DNA of 64,000 bases, taken from Sphingomonas canadensis. GTDB lineage: Bacteria > Pseudomonadota > Alphaproteobacteria > Sphingomonadales > Sphingomonadaceae. Position numbers and translations under genes: made by a program. The stretch's first letter is position 1; every line of letters begins with the position of its first letter. Location of the stretch: assembly GCF_026013525.1 (NCBI RefSeq), contig NZ_JAPDRA010000004.1, positions 288,412 to 352,411 of the forward strand. Reading direction: 5' to 3'. The notes under the pieces are model-generated. The model did no database searches. It saw nothing but the letters and a program-made list of their open reading frames with translations, and had not been told where the DNA came from. Below are positions 46,394 through 53,843 of the stretch, one piece after another.

Positions 46394-46660
46394 TCAATAG
46401 ATACCGCCGCCGCCGCATCCGCGCGATCCCGGCGGCGCCGGAACCGAAAGGCGGCACGCGGCGGTGACGAACAGCACGGTCGCCGCACCCACGAGGACGA
46501 ACCATACGGCGAGATGCCCCTCGAACCGCTCGATGAAGAACGCCATCAGCGTCATCGCCAGCGAATAGGCGGTGGTGATCAGCCAGCCGGCGGGCGCCGA
46601 GGGGCGGACCGACATGCACCAGCCGGAGCCGCGGCGCACGAACCAGGGTTTTTCCTGCAT
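46394..46660 (-). CDS. Small two-helix membrane protein in the SPFH operon
   Basis: An 88-residue protein starting MQEKPWFVRRGSGWCMSVRP with two membrane helices (WLITTAYSLAMTLMAFFIER and LAVWFVLVGAATVLFVTAAC) and a glycine-rich tail. Its start shares one base with the stop of the ribbon-helix-helix gene (TGATG). The family is unknown to me. The overlap suggests it is made in fixed proportion with the regulator-like protein. Confidence 0.75.
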   Translation of the reverse strand: MQEKPWFVRRGSGWCMSVRPSAPAGWLITTAYSLAMTLMAFFIERFEGHLAVWFVLVGAATVLFVTAACRLSVPAPPGSRGCGGGGIY

Positions 46661-46872
46661 CAGCTATCCTCCTGTTGCCGGGGCGGCCTGCCCCTTTTGG
46701 GGCGCACCGGATCGGCCAGCTTCACCCCGCGCCGCGACAGCGCTTCACGCAGCAGGCATTCCACCTGGGCGTTGACGCTGCGCAGGTCGGTGGCGGCGCT
46801 GCGCTCGATCGCCGCATAGAGCGCGGGATCGATGCGCAACGGGAACGCCTTCTTCTGCGGAGCATCGGCCAC
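46660..46872 (-). CDS. Arc-type ribbon-helix-helix protein
   Basis: A 70-residue protein. The core KAFPLRIDPALYAAIERSAA, then LRSVNAQVECLLREAL, matches the Arc-like beta-strand plus two helices (residues ~9-47). A basic tail rich in Arg/Pro (KRGRPPRQQ) follows. Such proteins bind DNA as dimers; it may autoregulate the SPFH operon through the AT-rich palindrome in front of it. It lies 11 bases after the SPFH gene. Antitoxins share this fold, but no toxin-like partner is evident. Confidence 0.85.
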   Translation of the reverse strand: MADAPQKKAFPLRIDPALYAAIERSAATDLRSVNAQVECLLREALSRRGVKLADPVRPKRGRPPRQQEDS

Positions 46873-46883
46873 CGGATCGCCCC

Positions 46884-47780
46884 TTACTGATAGAGCGAAC
46901 CGGTGTTCACGACGGGCTGCGTGTCACGCTCGCCGCACAGCACGACCATCAGGTTCGATACCATCGCGGCGCGGCGCTCGTCGTCCAGATGGACCACGTC
47001 CTTGGCGCTGAGCTGCTCCAGCGCGAGCTCGACCATGCCGACGGCGCCCTCGACCAGCGTCTTGCGCGCGGCGACCACCGCCTGCGCCTGTTGGCGCCGC
47101 AGCATCGCGCCCGCGATCTCCTGCGCATAAGCCAGGTGGGTGAAGCCGCATTCGTCCACGGTGATGCCCGCCACCGTCAGCCGCGCGATCAGCTCCTGGC
47201 GAAGCTCGACGCCCACCTGATCGTGGTTGCCGCGCAGCGTAACCTCCTGATGCTCGAAATCGTCATAGGGGTAGCGCGAGCCGATGGTGCGCACCGCCGC
47301 CTCGATCTGCACGACCACGAACGCCTTGTAATCGTCGACGTCGAACAGCGCCTGGGCCGTATCGGTCACGCGCCACACCACCTGGGCCGCCATCTCGATC
47401 GGGTTGCCGCGCAGATCGTTCACCTTGATCTTCTCGGAGATGATGTTGTTGGCGCGGACGGAGACCTTTTTCTTGATCATCCACGGCCAGGTCCAGCGCA
47501 GGCCGGTGGTGCGATCGGTGCCGCGATAATCGCCGAACATCAGGATCACCGCCGCCTGATTGGGCTGGAGCAGGTAAAAGCCGATGATCAGGAAGGTGAA
47601 CACCAGCGTGCCGCCGATCACCATGGCTACCGCCAACGGCGTGTTATCCCCAACCTGCGGAACAAACGTCGCCACCACCGCGAGCGCGGCGATCGCCAGC
47701 AGCAGCGCGACATAGCCGCTCATGGTGCGCGCGGGGGTCTCACTGCTCTGACGCAGCGCCGGCGCGGAAAAGTCGGTCAT
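46884..47780 (-). CDS. SPFH/Band 7 (stomatin-like) membrane protein
   Basis: A 298-residue protein with two N-terminal membrane helices (residues ~20-42 and 46-72), then an SPFH domain ([60 protein letters not shown]) and a coiled coil ending in [20 protein letters not shown] and [24 protein letters not shown] proteins form large ring-like membrane scaffolds that organise proteases and lipid domains. The start has GGGAGG nine bases upstream. It leads a six-gene operon and has a marked AT-rich element just upstream. Confidence 0.92.
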   Translation of the reverse strand: MTDFSAPALRQSSETPARTMSGYVALLLAIAALAVVATFVPQVGDNTPLAVAMVIGGTLVFTFLIIGFYLLQPNQAAVILMFGDYRGTDRTTGLRWTWPWMIKKKVSVRANNIISEKIKVNDLRGNPIEMAAQVVWRVTDTAQALFDVDDYKAFVVVQIEAAVRTIGSRYPYDDFEHQEVTLRGNHDQVGVELRQELIARLTVAGITVDECGFTHLAYAQEIAGAMLRRQQAQAVVAARKTLVEGAVGMVELALEQLSAKDVVHLDDERRAAMVSNLMVVLCGERDTQPVVNTGSLYQ

Positions 47781-47800
47781 CTTTGCCTCCCGAAATGATG

Positions 47801-47820
47801 ATATCGTATTTATATAAATT
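47801..47820. promoter_or_regulatory. AT-rich palindrome upstream of the SPFH operon
   Basis: ATTTATATAAAT is a perfect 12-base palindrome at 47808-47819, next to ATATCGT. It lies 28-39 bases before the SPFH start. In a genome this GC-rich it is a probable promoter/operator. The TATCGT and ATATAA parts recur in the element before telA with two bases less spacing. Confidence 0.5.
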
Positions 47821-47883
47821 AGAGGCGAGTCGCAAGCGCAATCGGAATGCGTCGCCGGGGAGAGCGGAGGGCGAGCGCGCCTA

Positions 47884-48007
47884 TCCCTCCCCGCCAGAGG
47901 GAGGAACGCCGCGGAACGCGGTAAAGGGGGGAGGACGCCGGAACGAAGCGGCGTGATTCCTCCCATTCCGGAACGCTGCGCGGGCCACCTCCCCCGCTGG
48001 GGGAGGA
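47884..48007. repeat. Intergenic CCTCCC/GGGAGG hairpin repeat
   Basis: Two hairpins (6-bp CCTCCC/GGGAGG at 47886-47904, and perfect 8-bp CCTCCCCC/GGGGGAGG at 47988-48006) flank a middle part with GGGGGGAGGA and TTCCTCCC arms. The block fills the gap between the SPFH operon promoter and the 3' end of the pirin gene. It looks like a degenerate dispersed intergenic repeat and may end pirin-operon transcripts. Confidence 0.55.
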
Positions 48008-48013
48008 TCGCGC

Positions 48014-48913
48014 TTACGGGTAGCTGACCGTCTTCGGCACCTCGGGGATGGGGATGAACTCCTGCTCGTCCCCGGGCACCTTGGGGAATTCGTCCGCCTT
48101 CCAGCGTTCCTTGGCCTCGTTGATACGGTCGCGGCTGGACGAGACGAAGTTCCACCACACATGGCGCGGCGTCGCAAAGGCCTCCCCGCCGCACAGCATC
48201 ACGCGCCCGCCCGCCTCCGAACGCAGCGTCGCGGCGATGCCGGGCCGCAGCACATAGAGGGTGGAGGGCTCCAGCTTCATCCCGTCGATCGCCGCGTCGC
48301 CATAGGCGAGGTAGATCGCGCGCTCGTCAGCCTCCGCGTCCACCGGCACGGCACCGCCCGCCGCGAGCAGGATGTCGGCATAGATCGTCCCGGCATAGGT
48401 GGTGGTCGGCGCCGCGGCGCCCCACAGGCTGCCCATGATCACGCGCGCCTTGGCCCCCGCGCAATCGACCACGGGCAGCGCGGCGGCGGGCACATGCTCG
48501 AACGCCGGGTCCATCTCCTCGAAGCGTTCGGGCAGCGCCAGCCAGGTCTGGATGCCCGAAAGCTCCGGCCCCCTGGCGCGCTCGGAAGCGGGCGAGCGTT
48601 CCGAATGGACGATGCCATGGCCCGCCGTCATCAGGTTCACCGCCCCCGGCTCGATCGTGGCGAAGGTGCCCAGCGAATCGCGATGATCGATCGCGCCCGC
48701 GAACAGATAGGTCACCGTCGCCAGGTTGATGTGCGGATGCGGGCGGACGTCGATGCCGGTGCCCGTCTCCAGATGCGCCGGCCCCATCTGGTCGAAGAAC
48801 ACGAACGGCCCCACCATCGTCCGCGGCTTCGACGGCAGCGTGCGGTGGACCTTGAACCCGCCCAGATCGTGGGTGGCCGGCGCGATCGTCTGGATCACCA
48901 GTTCGTCGTTCAT
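48014..48913 (-). CDS. Pirin family protein
   Basis: A 299-residue bicupin. The metal site is in the N-terminal cupin: VRPHPHINLATVTYLFAGAI (two histidines) and LMTAGHGIVHSERSP (His and Glu near residues 98-103). The C-terminal cupin ends TPRHVWWNFVSSSRDRINEA, the typical pirin end segment. Bacterial pirins include quercetin dioxygenase-like and redox-regulating proteins; the activity here is open. Its start overlaps the Nudix stop by four bases. Confidence 0.92.
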   Translation of the reverse strand: MNDELVIQTIAPATHDLGGFKVHRTLPSKPRTMVGPFVFFDQMGPAHLETGTGIDVRPHPHINLATVTYLFAGAIDHRDSLGTFATIEPGAVNLMTAGHGIVHSERSPASERARGPELSGIQTWLALPERFEEMDPAFEHVPAAALPVVDCAGAKARVIMGSLWGAAAPTTTYAGTIYADILLAAGGAVPVDAEADERAIYLAYGDAAIDGMKLEPSTLYVLRPGIAATLRSEAGGRVMLCGGEAFATPRHVWWNFVSSSRDRINEAKERWKADEFPKVPGDEQEFIPIPEVPKTVSYP

Positions 48914-49347
48914 GCGACTTCCTCCAGCAGCAGGTGCAGTTCCACGGGAAAGATCGGTTCGTGCCACTCCGCGATCTCCTCGCGCGTGAACCAGCGCCAT
49001 TCCTGCATCACGCGGCGCTCCAGCTCGGTATGCCCGCTGGGATCGATCGCGCAATTGTCCGAACGGATAAGGAAATAGCGCTCGTCTGCCGTCACCGGCA
49101 CATTCTCCAGCGTCACGAACTCCACGACGCGGCGATGGACCTCCGGCCCGCAATCCAGGTCGAGCCCCGTCTCCTCGCGCAGCTCGCGCCGGGCGGCCTC
49201 GGCGAAGCTCTCGCCCGGATCGGCCGCGCCGCCGGGCGTCACCCAGAAGGGCGGCCGGTCATCGGGCACGAAGCGGAACAGCAGCACCCGATCCGCCGCA
49301 TCGATCAGCAGGATGCGCGCGGCGGGCCTTTCCGCGCGCCTGCTCAT
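48910..49347 (-). CDS. Nudix hydrolase
   Basis: A 145-residue protein with a complete Nudix box: GGAADPGESFAEAARRELRE followed by ETGL (residues ~40-63), binding the metals that cleave a nucleoside diphosphate linked to X. The flanking ARILLIDAADRVLLFRF and QEWRWFTREEIAEW are standard. The substrate cannot be predicted. It overlaps both neighbours by four bases (bolA upstream, pirin downstream). Confidence 0.9.
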   Translation of the reverse strand: MSRRAERPAARILLIDAADRVLLFRFVPDDRPPFWVTPGGAADPGESFAEAARRELREETGLDLDCGPEVHRRVVEFVTLENVPVTADERYFLIRSDNCAIDPSGHTELERRVMQEWRWFTREEIAEWHEPIFPVELHLLLEEVA

Positions 49348-49631
49348 GCCTCGCCCGGGGCGGTCGCGCGGATCGCCAGCGCGTGTATGCGCGTGGCGAG
49401 CAGATCGGCCAGCGCCTTGTTCACCAGCCGCTGGCGCGCGACGCGGTTCAGCCCCGCGAACGCCGCGCTCTCCACGATCACGGTGAAGTGCGATTCGCCT
49501 GTCCCGTCGTCGCCCAGATGGCCCCGATGCTGCGCGCTGTCGTTGACGACCTGAAGCTGCGACGGGGCGAGCGCGGCGGCGAGACGGGCGGCGATCAGGC
49601 TGGCCAGCGGGCCGGTAGCGGGTTCGTGCAT
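49344..49631 (-). CDS. BolA family protein
   Basis: A 95-residue protein with the BolA fold: IAARLAAALAPSQLQVVNDS, GESHFTVIVESAAFAGLNRV, RQRLVNKALADLLATRIHAL. The histidine in SHF and the C-terminal IHA histidine fit BolA proteins that bind [2Fe-2S] with monothiol glutaredoxins and affect envelope and iron control. It starts a three-gene overlapping operon with the Nudix and pirin genes and is divergent, by 45 bases, from a J-domain gene. Confidence 0.92.
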   Translation of the reverse strand: MHEPATGPLASLIAARLAAALAPSQLQVVNDSAQHRGHLGDDGTGESHFTVIVESAAFAGLNRVARQRLVNKALADLLATRIHALAIRATAPGEA

Positions 49632-49676
49632 CGCGCCTATATAGGGCGATTGTTCGAGGGAGAAAGCGGAGTAACC

Positions 49677-50288
49677 GTGGCGGACCGCCATCCGAGGAAA
49701 GACCGGCCCAATGCCCGTTTCCACGGCCGCGTGGAGGCACAGGGGCGGCTGTGCGCCGAGCCGGGATGCGACCGGCCGGGCGAATTCCGCGCGCCGGCGG
49801 CCGATGGCGGGCGCCCGTCGATCGACGGGCCGGGCCAGTATCGCTGGCTGTGCCTGGATCACGTCCGCGCGTTCAACGCGGGCTACAACTATTTCAAGGG
49901 CATGAGCCCCGACGAGATCCATGACGCGCAACGCCCCTTCGCCGGATGGGAGCGCGAGACGCGCGCCTTCAGCGCCAACGGCGGCGCGGACCGGCCGCCG
50001 CGCTGGGCCGATTTCGCCGATCCGCTCGACGCGATCGGCGCACGCTTCCGCCACGCGATGCCGCAGGAGCGCAAGGACGGCCGCCCGCTGTCGGGCAGGG
50101 ACCGCGACGCGCTGCGCCAGCTAGGCCTGGAGGTGGACGCGGATCGCACGGCGCTGCGCAAACGCTATTCGGAACTGGTCCGCAAATACCACCCCGATCG
50201 CAACGGCGGCGACCGCAGCAAGGAAGACGAGCTCCAAAAGGTGATCGCCGCCTATCAGCAACTGAAGGCCGCCCCGGCCTTCGCGTAA
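49677..50288 (+). CDS. J-domain protein (C-terminal DnaJ domain)
   Basis: A 203-residue protein with the J domain at the C terminus (residues ~140-200): LGLEVDADRTALRKRYSELV, RKYHPDRNGGD with the essential HPD, and a final helix QKVIAAYQQLK. The N-terminal region has two cysteines in CAEPGCDRPGEFRAP and a third in WLCLDHVRAFNAGYNYFKGM, resembling a small metal-binding module. It would stimulate DnaK for an unknown client. GTG at 49677 is the likely start. A neighbour of bolA in many alphaproteobacteria. Confidence 0.88.
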   Translation: MADRHPRKDRPNARFHGRVEAQGRLCAEPGCDRPGEFRAPAADGGRPSIDGPGQYRWLCLDHVRAFNAGYNYFKGMSPDEIHDAQRPFAGWERETRAFSANGGADRPPRWADFADPLDAIGARFRHAMPQERKDGRPLSGRDRDALRQLGLEVDADRTALRKRYSELVRKYHPDRNGGDRSKEDELQKVIAAYQQLKAAPAFA

Positions 50289-50318
50289 GCTTCACACCGG
50301 TGGCCGACAGGGAAATCC

Positions 50319-50400
50319 GTTCACCCTGAGCCCGTCGAAGGGCGCCATCCACAGGCAAACGGCTTGCGGCCAGCGGCCCTTCGACGGGTTCAGGGCGAAG
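50319..50400. repeat. Palindromic intergenic element, copy 2
   Basis: Two 25-base arms (50319-50343 and 50376-50400) are inverted copies with the same GTCGAAGGGC core as the element at 37.5 kb, here with a 32-base centre. It again lies between convergent genes (J-domain and DHFR-like), supporting a role as a bidirectional terminator or a dispersed repeat that tolerates such sites. Confidence 0.75.
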
Positions 50401-50410
50401 GGCGAATTGC

Positions 50411-51070
50411 CTACCCCTCCCGCGCCCAGCGTTCGCGGCGGGCGATCTCGGCGGGGGAGGGATCGGACTGGACGAAGCTGCCGGGCTTCACCGGCCCGTC
50501 GGGTTCCAGCGTGGTGACCGAGCAGCCGCCGCTGCCCAGGCGATGCTCCGCCAGCTTCCACGCGCCCGCGGGCGTCCCTGCACCGAACAGCCGCTTGCCG
50601 GTGCCGAGCAGCAGGGGCGCGGTCGTCAGGATCAGCCGGTCGATCATCCCGCGTGCGAGCAACTGCGGATAGAGCGTCGCGCTGCCCTGGATCACCAGGT
50701 CCGGCCCCTCCCCCGCCTTCACCGCCGCCAGCGCGTCCAGATCGGGAAGCCGTTCGCTCCCCTCCCATTCGCCGGGCAGGGCGCCGTGGGAGAGCGCATA
50801 TTTGCGGCAGTTCCGGAAGGCCGGGGTGATCCAGTAATCGTCGGACTGATAGGGCCAATAGGCCGCGAATATCTCCCAGGTCCGCCGCCCCAGCAGCAGG
50901 TCGAACGGCCGCTGGAACAGCGTGGCGACGGTTTCGTCGACCGCCTCGTCGCCTGCCGCGAACACCCAGCCGCCATGGGCGAAGCCGCCCGTGCGGTCCT
51001 CGTCCGGTCCGCCAGGCGCCTGCATCACCCCGTCGATCGAGACGAAGGCGGCGCCGATGATCCTGCGCAC
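50411..51070 (-). CDS. Dihydrofolate reductase-like (RibD C-terminal) protein
   Basis: A 219-residue protein starting, from GTG, VRRIIGAAFVSIDGVMQAPG, the usual opening of the RibD_C/DHFR-like family. DLLLGRRTWEIFAAYWPY and GEGPDLVIQGSATLYPQLLA are the NADPH-binding parts, with LLLGTGKRLF further on. Family members reduce unknown pyrimidine- or folate-like compounds. The GTG gives the family length; the open frame further upstream overlaps the SRPBCC gene and is non-conserved. It is the last of a six-gene minus-strand cluster. Confidence 0.85.
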   Translation of the reverse strand: MRRIIGAAFVSIDGVMQAPGGPDEDRTGGFAHGGWVFAAGDEAVDETVATLFQRPFDLLLGRRTWEIFAAYWPYQSDDYWITPAFRNCRKYALSHGALPGEWEGSERLPDLDALAAVKAGEGPDLVIQGSATLYPQLLARGMIDRLILTTAPLLLGTGKRLFGAGTPAGAWKLAEHRLGSGGCSVTTLEPDGPVKPGSFVQSDPSPAEIARRERWAREG

Positions 51071-51077
51071 GGCCCCC

Positions 51078-51542
51078 TCAGGCCCCGGCGGCGGCAATCC
51101 GCTTCGCGACCGCCTCCCATTGCTCGGCCACCTTGCCCCAGCCCTCGGTGAAGCCCATCGCCTCGTGCTGTGCGTGCGCCTCCTGGGTCCAGTGGCGCGC
51201 ACCGCCGCGGTAGAAGGTCTTCGCCCCCTGCGGCTCGAACTCGAAGAAGCCGAGCATGAAGGGGCCGGCGGGTTGCCACCCGGCGGTGAAGGCGTCGGTG
51301 AAGACGATGCGGCGCAGCGGCACCACCTCCAGATAGACGCCCTCCTGCGGCATCACCTCTCCATTGGGGCCGTACATGGTCACCGCGCTCCGCCCGCCCG
51401 GGCGCAGGTCCATCGCGGTCGGCTCGGCGCGCCACGGCGGCGGGCAGAACCATTCGCCCAGATGGTCGGTATAGGCCTTCCACACCGCCTCGACCGGTGC
51501 GTCCATCAGCCGTTCCACCGAAAGCTCAAGCATTTCGCTCAT
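51078..51542 (-). CDS. SRPBCC (AHSA1-like) protein
   Basis: A 154-residue protein of the START/Bet v1 fold, starting MSEMLELSVERLMDAPVEAV. AHSA1-type marks: VWKAYTDHLGEWFCPPPWRA, EVVPLRRIVFTDAFTAGW, and the C-terminal helix FTEGWGKVAEQWEAVAKR. The fold forms a hydrophobic cavity for small ligands. The ligand is unknown. It lies 4 bases after the VOC protein and 7 before the DHFR-like gene, consistent with one operon. Confidence 0.88.
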   Translation of the reverse strand: MSEMLELSVERLMDAPVEAVWKAYTDHLGEWFCPPPWRAEPTAMDLRPGGRSAVTMYGPNGEVMPQEGVYLEVVPLRRIVFTDAFTAGWQPAGPFMLGFFEFEPQGAKTFYRGGARHWTQEAHAQHEAMGFTEGWGKVAEQWEAVAKRIAAAGA

Positions 51543-51546
51543 GCGG

Positions 51547-52332
51547 TCACTCCGTCCCCTTGTTGCCGACCAGGCCGAAGGCGGCGCCCTGCGGATCGGT
51601 GGCGTAGATCACCCAGTCGCCGCCGGGCACCTCTTGCGGACCCCAGGTCACCGTGCCGCCGCCCGCCTCTACGCGCGCCTTCGCCGCGTCGATCTGGCCG
51701 GTGCGGAAGAAATGGTTCCAGCGCGGGCGCTCGCCCGGCGGGGCCTTCATCACCGCGCCGATCATGCCGCCGTCATGGCCCAGGAAACTGTATTCGCCCA
51801 TCTCGCCCATCGGCATCGCGCCTTCCTTCGTCCAGCCGAACTGTTCGGCGTAGAAGGCGAGCGCGGCCTGATCGTCGGGGGCGTAGAGCTCGTTCCACTC
51901 GCCATGGCCGGGCGCCATCCGCTTGAACGCAGTGCTGGCCTCCGGACTGGCGCCGCGCATCAGATAGAAGGCCGCGCCGCCCGGATCGGTCACCATCGCC
52001 AGGCGGCCGACGCCCTCCAGCGTGGTGGGCGGCATGTGTACCGCCCCGCCGCCCGCCGCGACTTTCGCCGCGGCCGCGTCCACATCGTCCACGCCGATAT
52101 AGAAGAGCCAGACCGGCCCCTGTCCCGCCATCGGCGGCGGAAGCCGCATCAGCCCGCCGACACCCTCGCCATCGGGCGCCGTGAACACGCGATAGCCATC
52201 GGCATCGCCGCCCGCCGTTCCGCCGAAACCGGCGCAGGTCCAGCCGACGACATCGCCGTAAAAGGCCGCGGCGGCATCGGGATCGCTCGTCAGCAGTTCG
52301 TACCAGATCGGGGTTCCGTGCGGATTGCCCAT
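51547..52332 (-). CDS. Two-domain VOC family protein
   Basis: A 261-residue protein with two glyoxalase/bleomycin-resistance domains. The first starts MGNPHGTPIWYELLTSDPDA with AAAFYGDVVGWTC and GPVWLFYIGVDDVDAAAAKV. The second repeats the pattern in WNELYAPDDQAALAFYAEQF and NHFFRTGQIDAAKARVEAGG. Members of this 'hydroxylase-like' VOC group bind metals or small ligands; no enzyme activity is assignable. A GGAGAG site precedes the ATG. Confidence 0.88.
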   Translation of the reverse strand: MGNPHGTPIWYELLTSDPDAAAAFYGDVVGWTCAGFGGTAGGDADGYRVFTAPDGEGVGGLMRLPPPMAGQGPVWLFYIGVDDVDAAAAKVAAGGGAVHMPPTTLEGVGRLAMVTDPGGAAFYLMRGASPEASTAFKRMAPGHGEWNELYAPDDQAALAFYAEQFGWTKEGAMPMGEMGEYSFLGHDGGMIGAVMKAPPGERPRWNHFFRTGQIDAAKARVEAGGGTVTWGPQEVPGGDWVIYATDPQGAAFGLVGNKGTE

Positions 52333-52379
52333 GGTCGCTCTCCTTTGGATTCCTCCGGGCCGGGTGCGCCCGAGGAGGA

Positions 52380-52739
52380 TCAGCCCTCGCCTTCGTCCAC
52401 CATCGTCTCGAAGCCGCCCCAGAACATGCGCTTGCCGTCGAAGGGCATTTCGGCCGGCGGCTTCATGCGCTCGTCCGCCATCACCTTCGCCCAGCCGGCG
52501 TCGCGCACCTCCTTCGATGGCCAGGTGATCCAGGAAAAGACGACATTCTCGCCCTCCTCCGCCTTCACCGCCATGAAGAAATCGGTGGTCTTGCCGCGCG
52601 GCACGTCATGGCCCCAGCATTCGACAATGCGCAGCGCGCCATGTTCGCGAAAGATCGGCGCGGCCTTGGCCGCCATCTCGATATAGGCTTGCTTGTTCTC
52701 CACGCGCACCGGCGCGACGAAACCGTCCACATAGGTCAT
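52380..52739 (-). CDS. DUF1428 family protein
   Basis: A 119-residue protein starting MTYVDGFVAPVRVENKQAYI. DUF1428 marks are AAPIFREHGALRIVECWGHD and FSWITWPSKEVRDAGWAKVM, ending FDGKRMFWGGFETMVD. It is a ferredoxin-like/dimeric alpha-beta barrel protein of unknown function, often found with VOC and YCII-type proteins. Upstream (30-95 bases on its strand) lies an array of CGTGGAAC repeats with LexA-box spacing, so SOS control is possible. Confidence 0.9.
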   Translation of the reverse strand: MTYVDGFVAPVRVENKQAYIEMAAKAAPIFREHGALRIVECWGHDVPRGKTTDFFMAVKAEEGENVVFSWITWPSKEVRDAGWAKVMADERMKPPAEMPFDGKRMFWGGFETMVDEGEG

Positions 52740-52768
52740 CTCAACGCTCTCCCTGCTTCCGCCTGCCC

Positions 52769-52833
52769 GTTCCACGCGCGTTCCACGATCGTTCCACGCG
52801 ATGTTCCACGAAAGTTACACACGTTGTTTCACG
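52769..52833. promoter_or_regulatory. Tandem GTTC array with LexA-box spacing
   Basis: GTTCCACG occurs at 52769, 52780, 52791 and 52803, followed by degenerate units GTTACACA at 52814 and GTTTCACG at 52826. The first three GTTC cores are each separated by exactly seven bases, giving two overlapping GTTC-N7-GTTC boxes, the alphaproteobacterial LexA consensus; the third and fourth are eight apart. The array lies between the PhnB-like VOC stop and the DUF1428 start. It may be an operator or a young tandem duplication. Confidence 0.5.
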
Positions 52834-53320
52834 CGACGGAGGGCGCTCCGTCCGCTGCCGCCTCGATCGTCGCGATGTCGATGCGGCGCATCTTCAGCAT
52901 CGCCTGGCTGGCGCGGCGGGCACGGTCCGGATCGGCATCGGTGATCAGATCGATCAGGCGGCGCGGCGTGATCTGCCAGGAAAAGCCCCAGCGATCCTTG
53001 CACCAGCCGCACATGCTCTCCACGCCGCCGTTGCCGGTGATCGCGTCCCACAGCCGATCGGTCTCGGCCTGGTCGTCGGTCAGGATCTGGAACGACACCG
53101 ACTCGTTGGGCTTGAACAGCGGCCCGCCGTTCAGCGCGGCATATTTGCGCCCCGCGAGCGTGAAATCGACGACCAGCGGCGATCCCTCGGCACCGCTGGG
53201 ATTGTCGGACGGCGCGCGGATCACGCGATCGACGCGGCTGTCGGGCAACAGCGTGGTGTAGAAGACGGCGGCTTCCTCTGCCGCCATGTCATACCAGAGT
53301 ACGGGGGTGATCTTTTCCAT
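52829..53320 (-). CDS. PhnB/3-demethylubiquinone-methyltransferase-like VOC protein
   Basis: A 163-residue protein starting MEKITPVLWYDMAAEEAAVF, with YTTLLPDSRVDRVIRAPSDN, FTLAGRKYAALNGGPLFKPN, and MCGWCKDRWGFSWQITPRRL near residues 105-125. This is the PhnB-like VOC group, wrongly named after a ubiquinone methyltransferase in many databases; no methyltransferase fold is present. Function unknown. Its 3' end touches the GTTC array. Confidence 0.9.
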   Translation of the reverse strand: MEKITPVLWYDMAAEEAAVFYTTLLPDSRVDRVIRAPSDNPSGAEGSPLVVDFTLAGRKYAALNGGPLFKPNESVSFQILTDDQAETDRLWDAITGNGGVESMCGWCKDRWGFSWQITPRRLIDLITDADPDRARRASQAMLKMRRIDIATIEAAADGAPSVA

Positions 53321-53332
53321 CGGAACCTCCCT

Positions 53333-53764
53333 TCAGCCCCCGGCCGGCTGCGCCATCGCCGCGGCGGCCGCGGCCTCGTCCATGAAGAACGGCTCGAAGA
53401 TATGGCCGTCGGGGTCCTCGAACGCGCGGCTGTACATGAAGCCCATGTCCTGCGGCGCACGCGGATCGGCCCTGCCGCCGGCGGCGGCCGCCGCCGCGAC
53501 GATGGCGTCCACCGCCGCGCGGCTTTCGCGGTTGAGCGCGACCAGCACCTCGGTCACCTCGCGCGCGTCGGCGATCTTCCTGGGCGTGAAGCCCTGGAAG
53601 AAGTCCGGCGCCAGCAGCATGAACACGATCGTGTCCGAAAGCTGCATCGACGAGGCGTGCGGGCCGCTGAACCGCGTGTCCTGGGTACAGCCGATGGCTT
53701 TGTAGAATTGCGTAGCGCGCGCCACATCGGCCACGGGCAGGTTGATGAACACCATCTGCGGCAT
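53333..53764 (-). CDS. Lactoylglutathione lyase-like VOC protein
   Basis: A 143-residue glyoxalase-fold protein starting MPQMVFINLPVADVARATQF. YKAIGCTQDTRFSGPHASSM and SDTIVFMLLAPDFFQGFTPR follow, with SRAFEDPDGHIFEPFFMDEA at the end supplying the usual late glutamate. The substrate is unknown; it is the first gene of the minus-strand cluster and faces the HxlR-type regulator, 79 bases away, across a pair of direct repeats. Confidence 0.88.
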   Translation of the reverse strand: MPQMVFINLPVADVARATQFYKAIGCTQDTRFSGPHASSMQLSDTIVFMLLAPDFFQGFTPRKIADAREVTEVLVALNRESRAAVDAIVAAAAAAGGRADPRAPQDMGFMYSRAFEDPDGHIFEPFFMDEAAAAAAMAQPAGG

Positions 53765-53811
53765 CGCCTGATCTCTCCCGAATCGCTTGCCGGGGTCTTG
53801 ATGCGGCACTA

Positions 53812-53843
53812 AGTTACAAAAGACAACTGGATAGTTATAAAAA
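53812..53843. promoter_or_regulatory. Direct repeats in the HxlR/VOC divergent promoter region
   Basis: AGTTACAAAAG (53812-53822) and AGTTATAAAAA (53833-53843) are near-identical and spaced 21 bases apart, two DNA turns. They lie in the AT-rich gap between the regulator and the VOC cluster, directly before the GTG of the regulator gene. They are good candidates for the regulator's own binding sites. Confidence 0.45.

Noticed and set aside
46660..46872. Toxin-antitoxin reading of the ribbon-helix-helix gene
   Set aside because: The fold fits an antitoxin, but the adjacent products are membrane proteins without toxin motifs, and the gene is embedded in an SPFH operon.
52769..52833. CRISPR array interpretation of the GTTC repeats
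   Set aside because: Units are 8 bases with 3-4 base gaps, far too short for repeats and spacers, and no cas genes are near.
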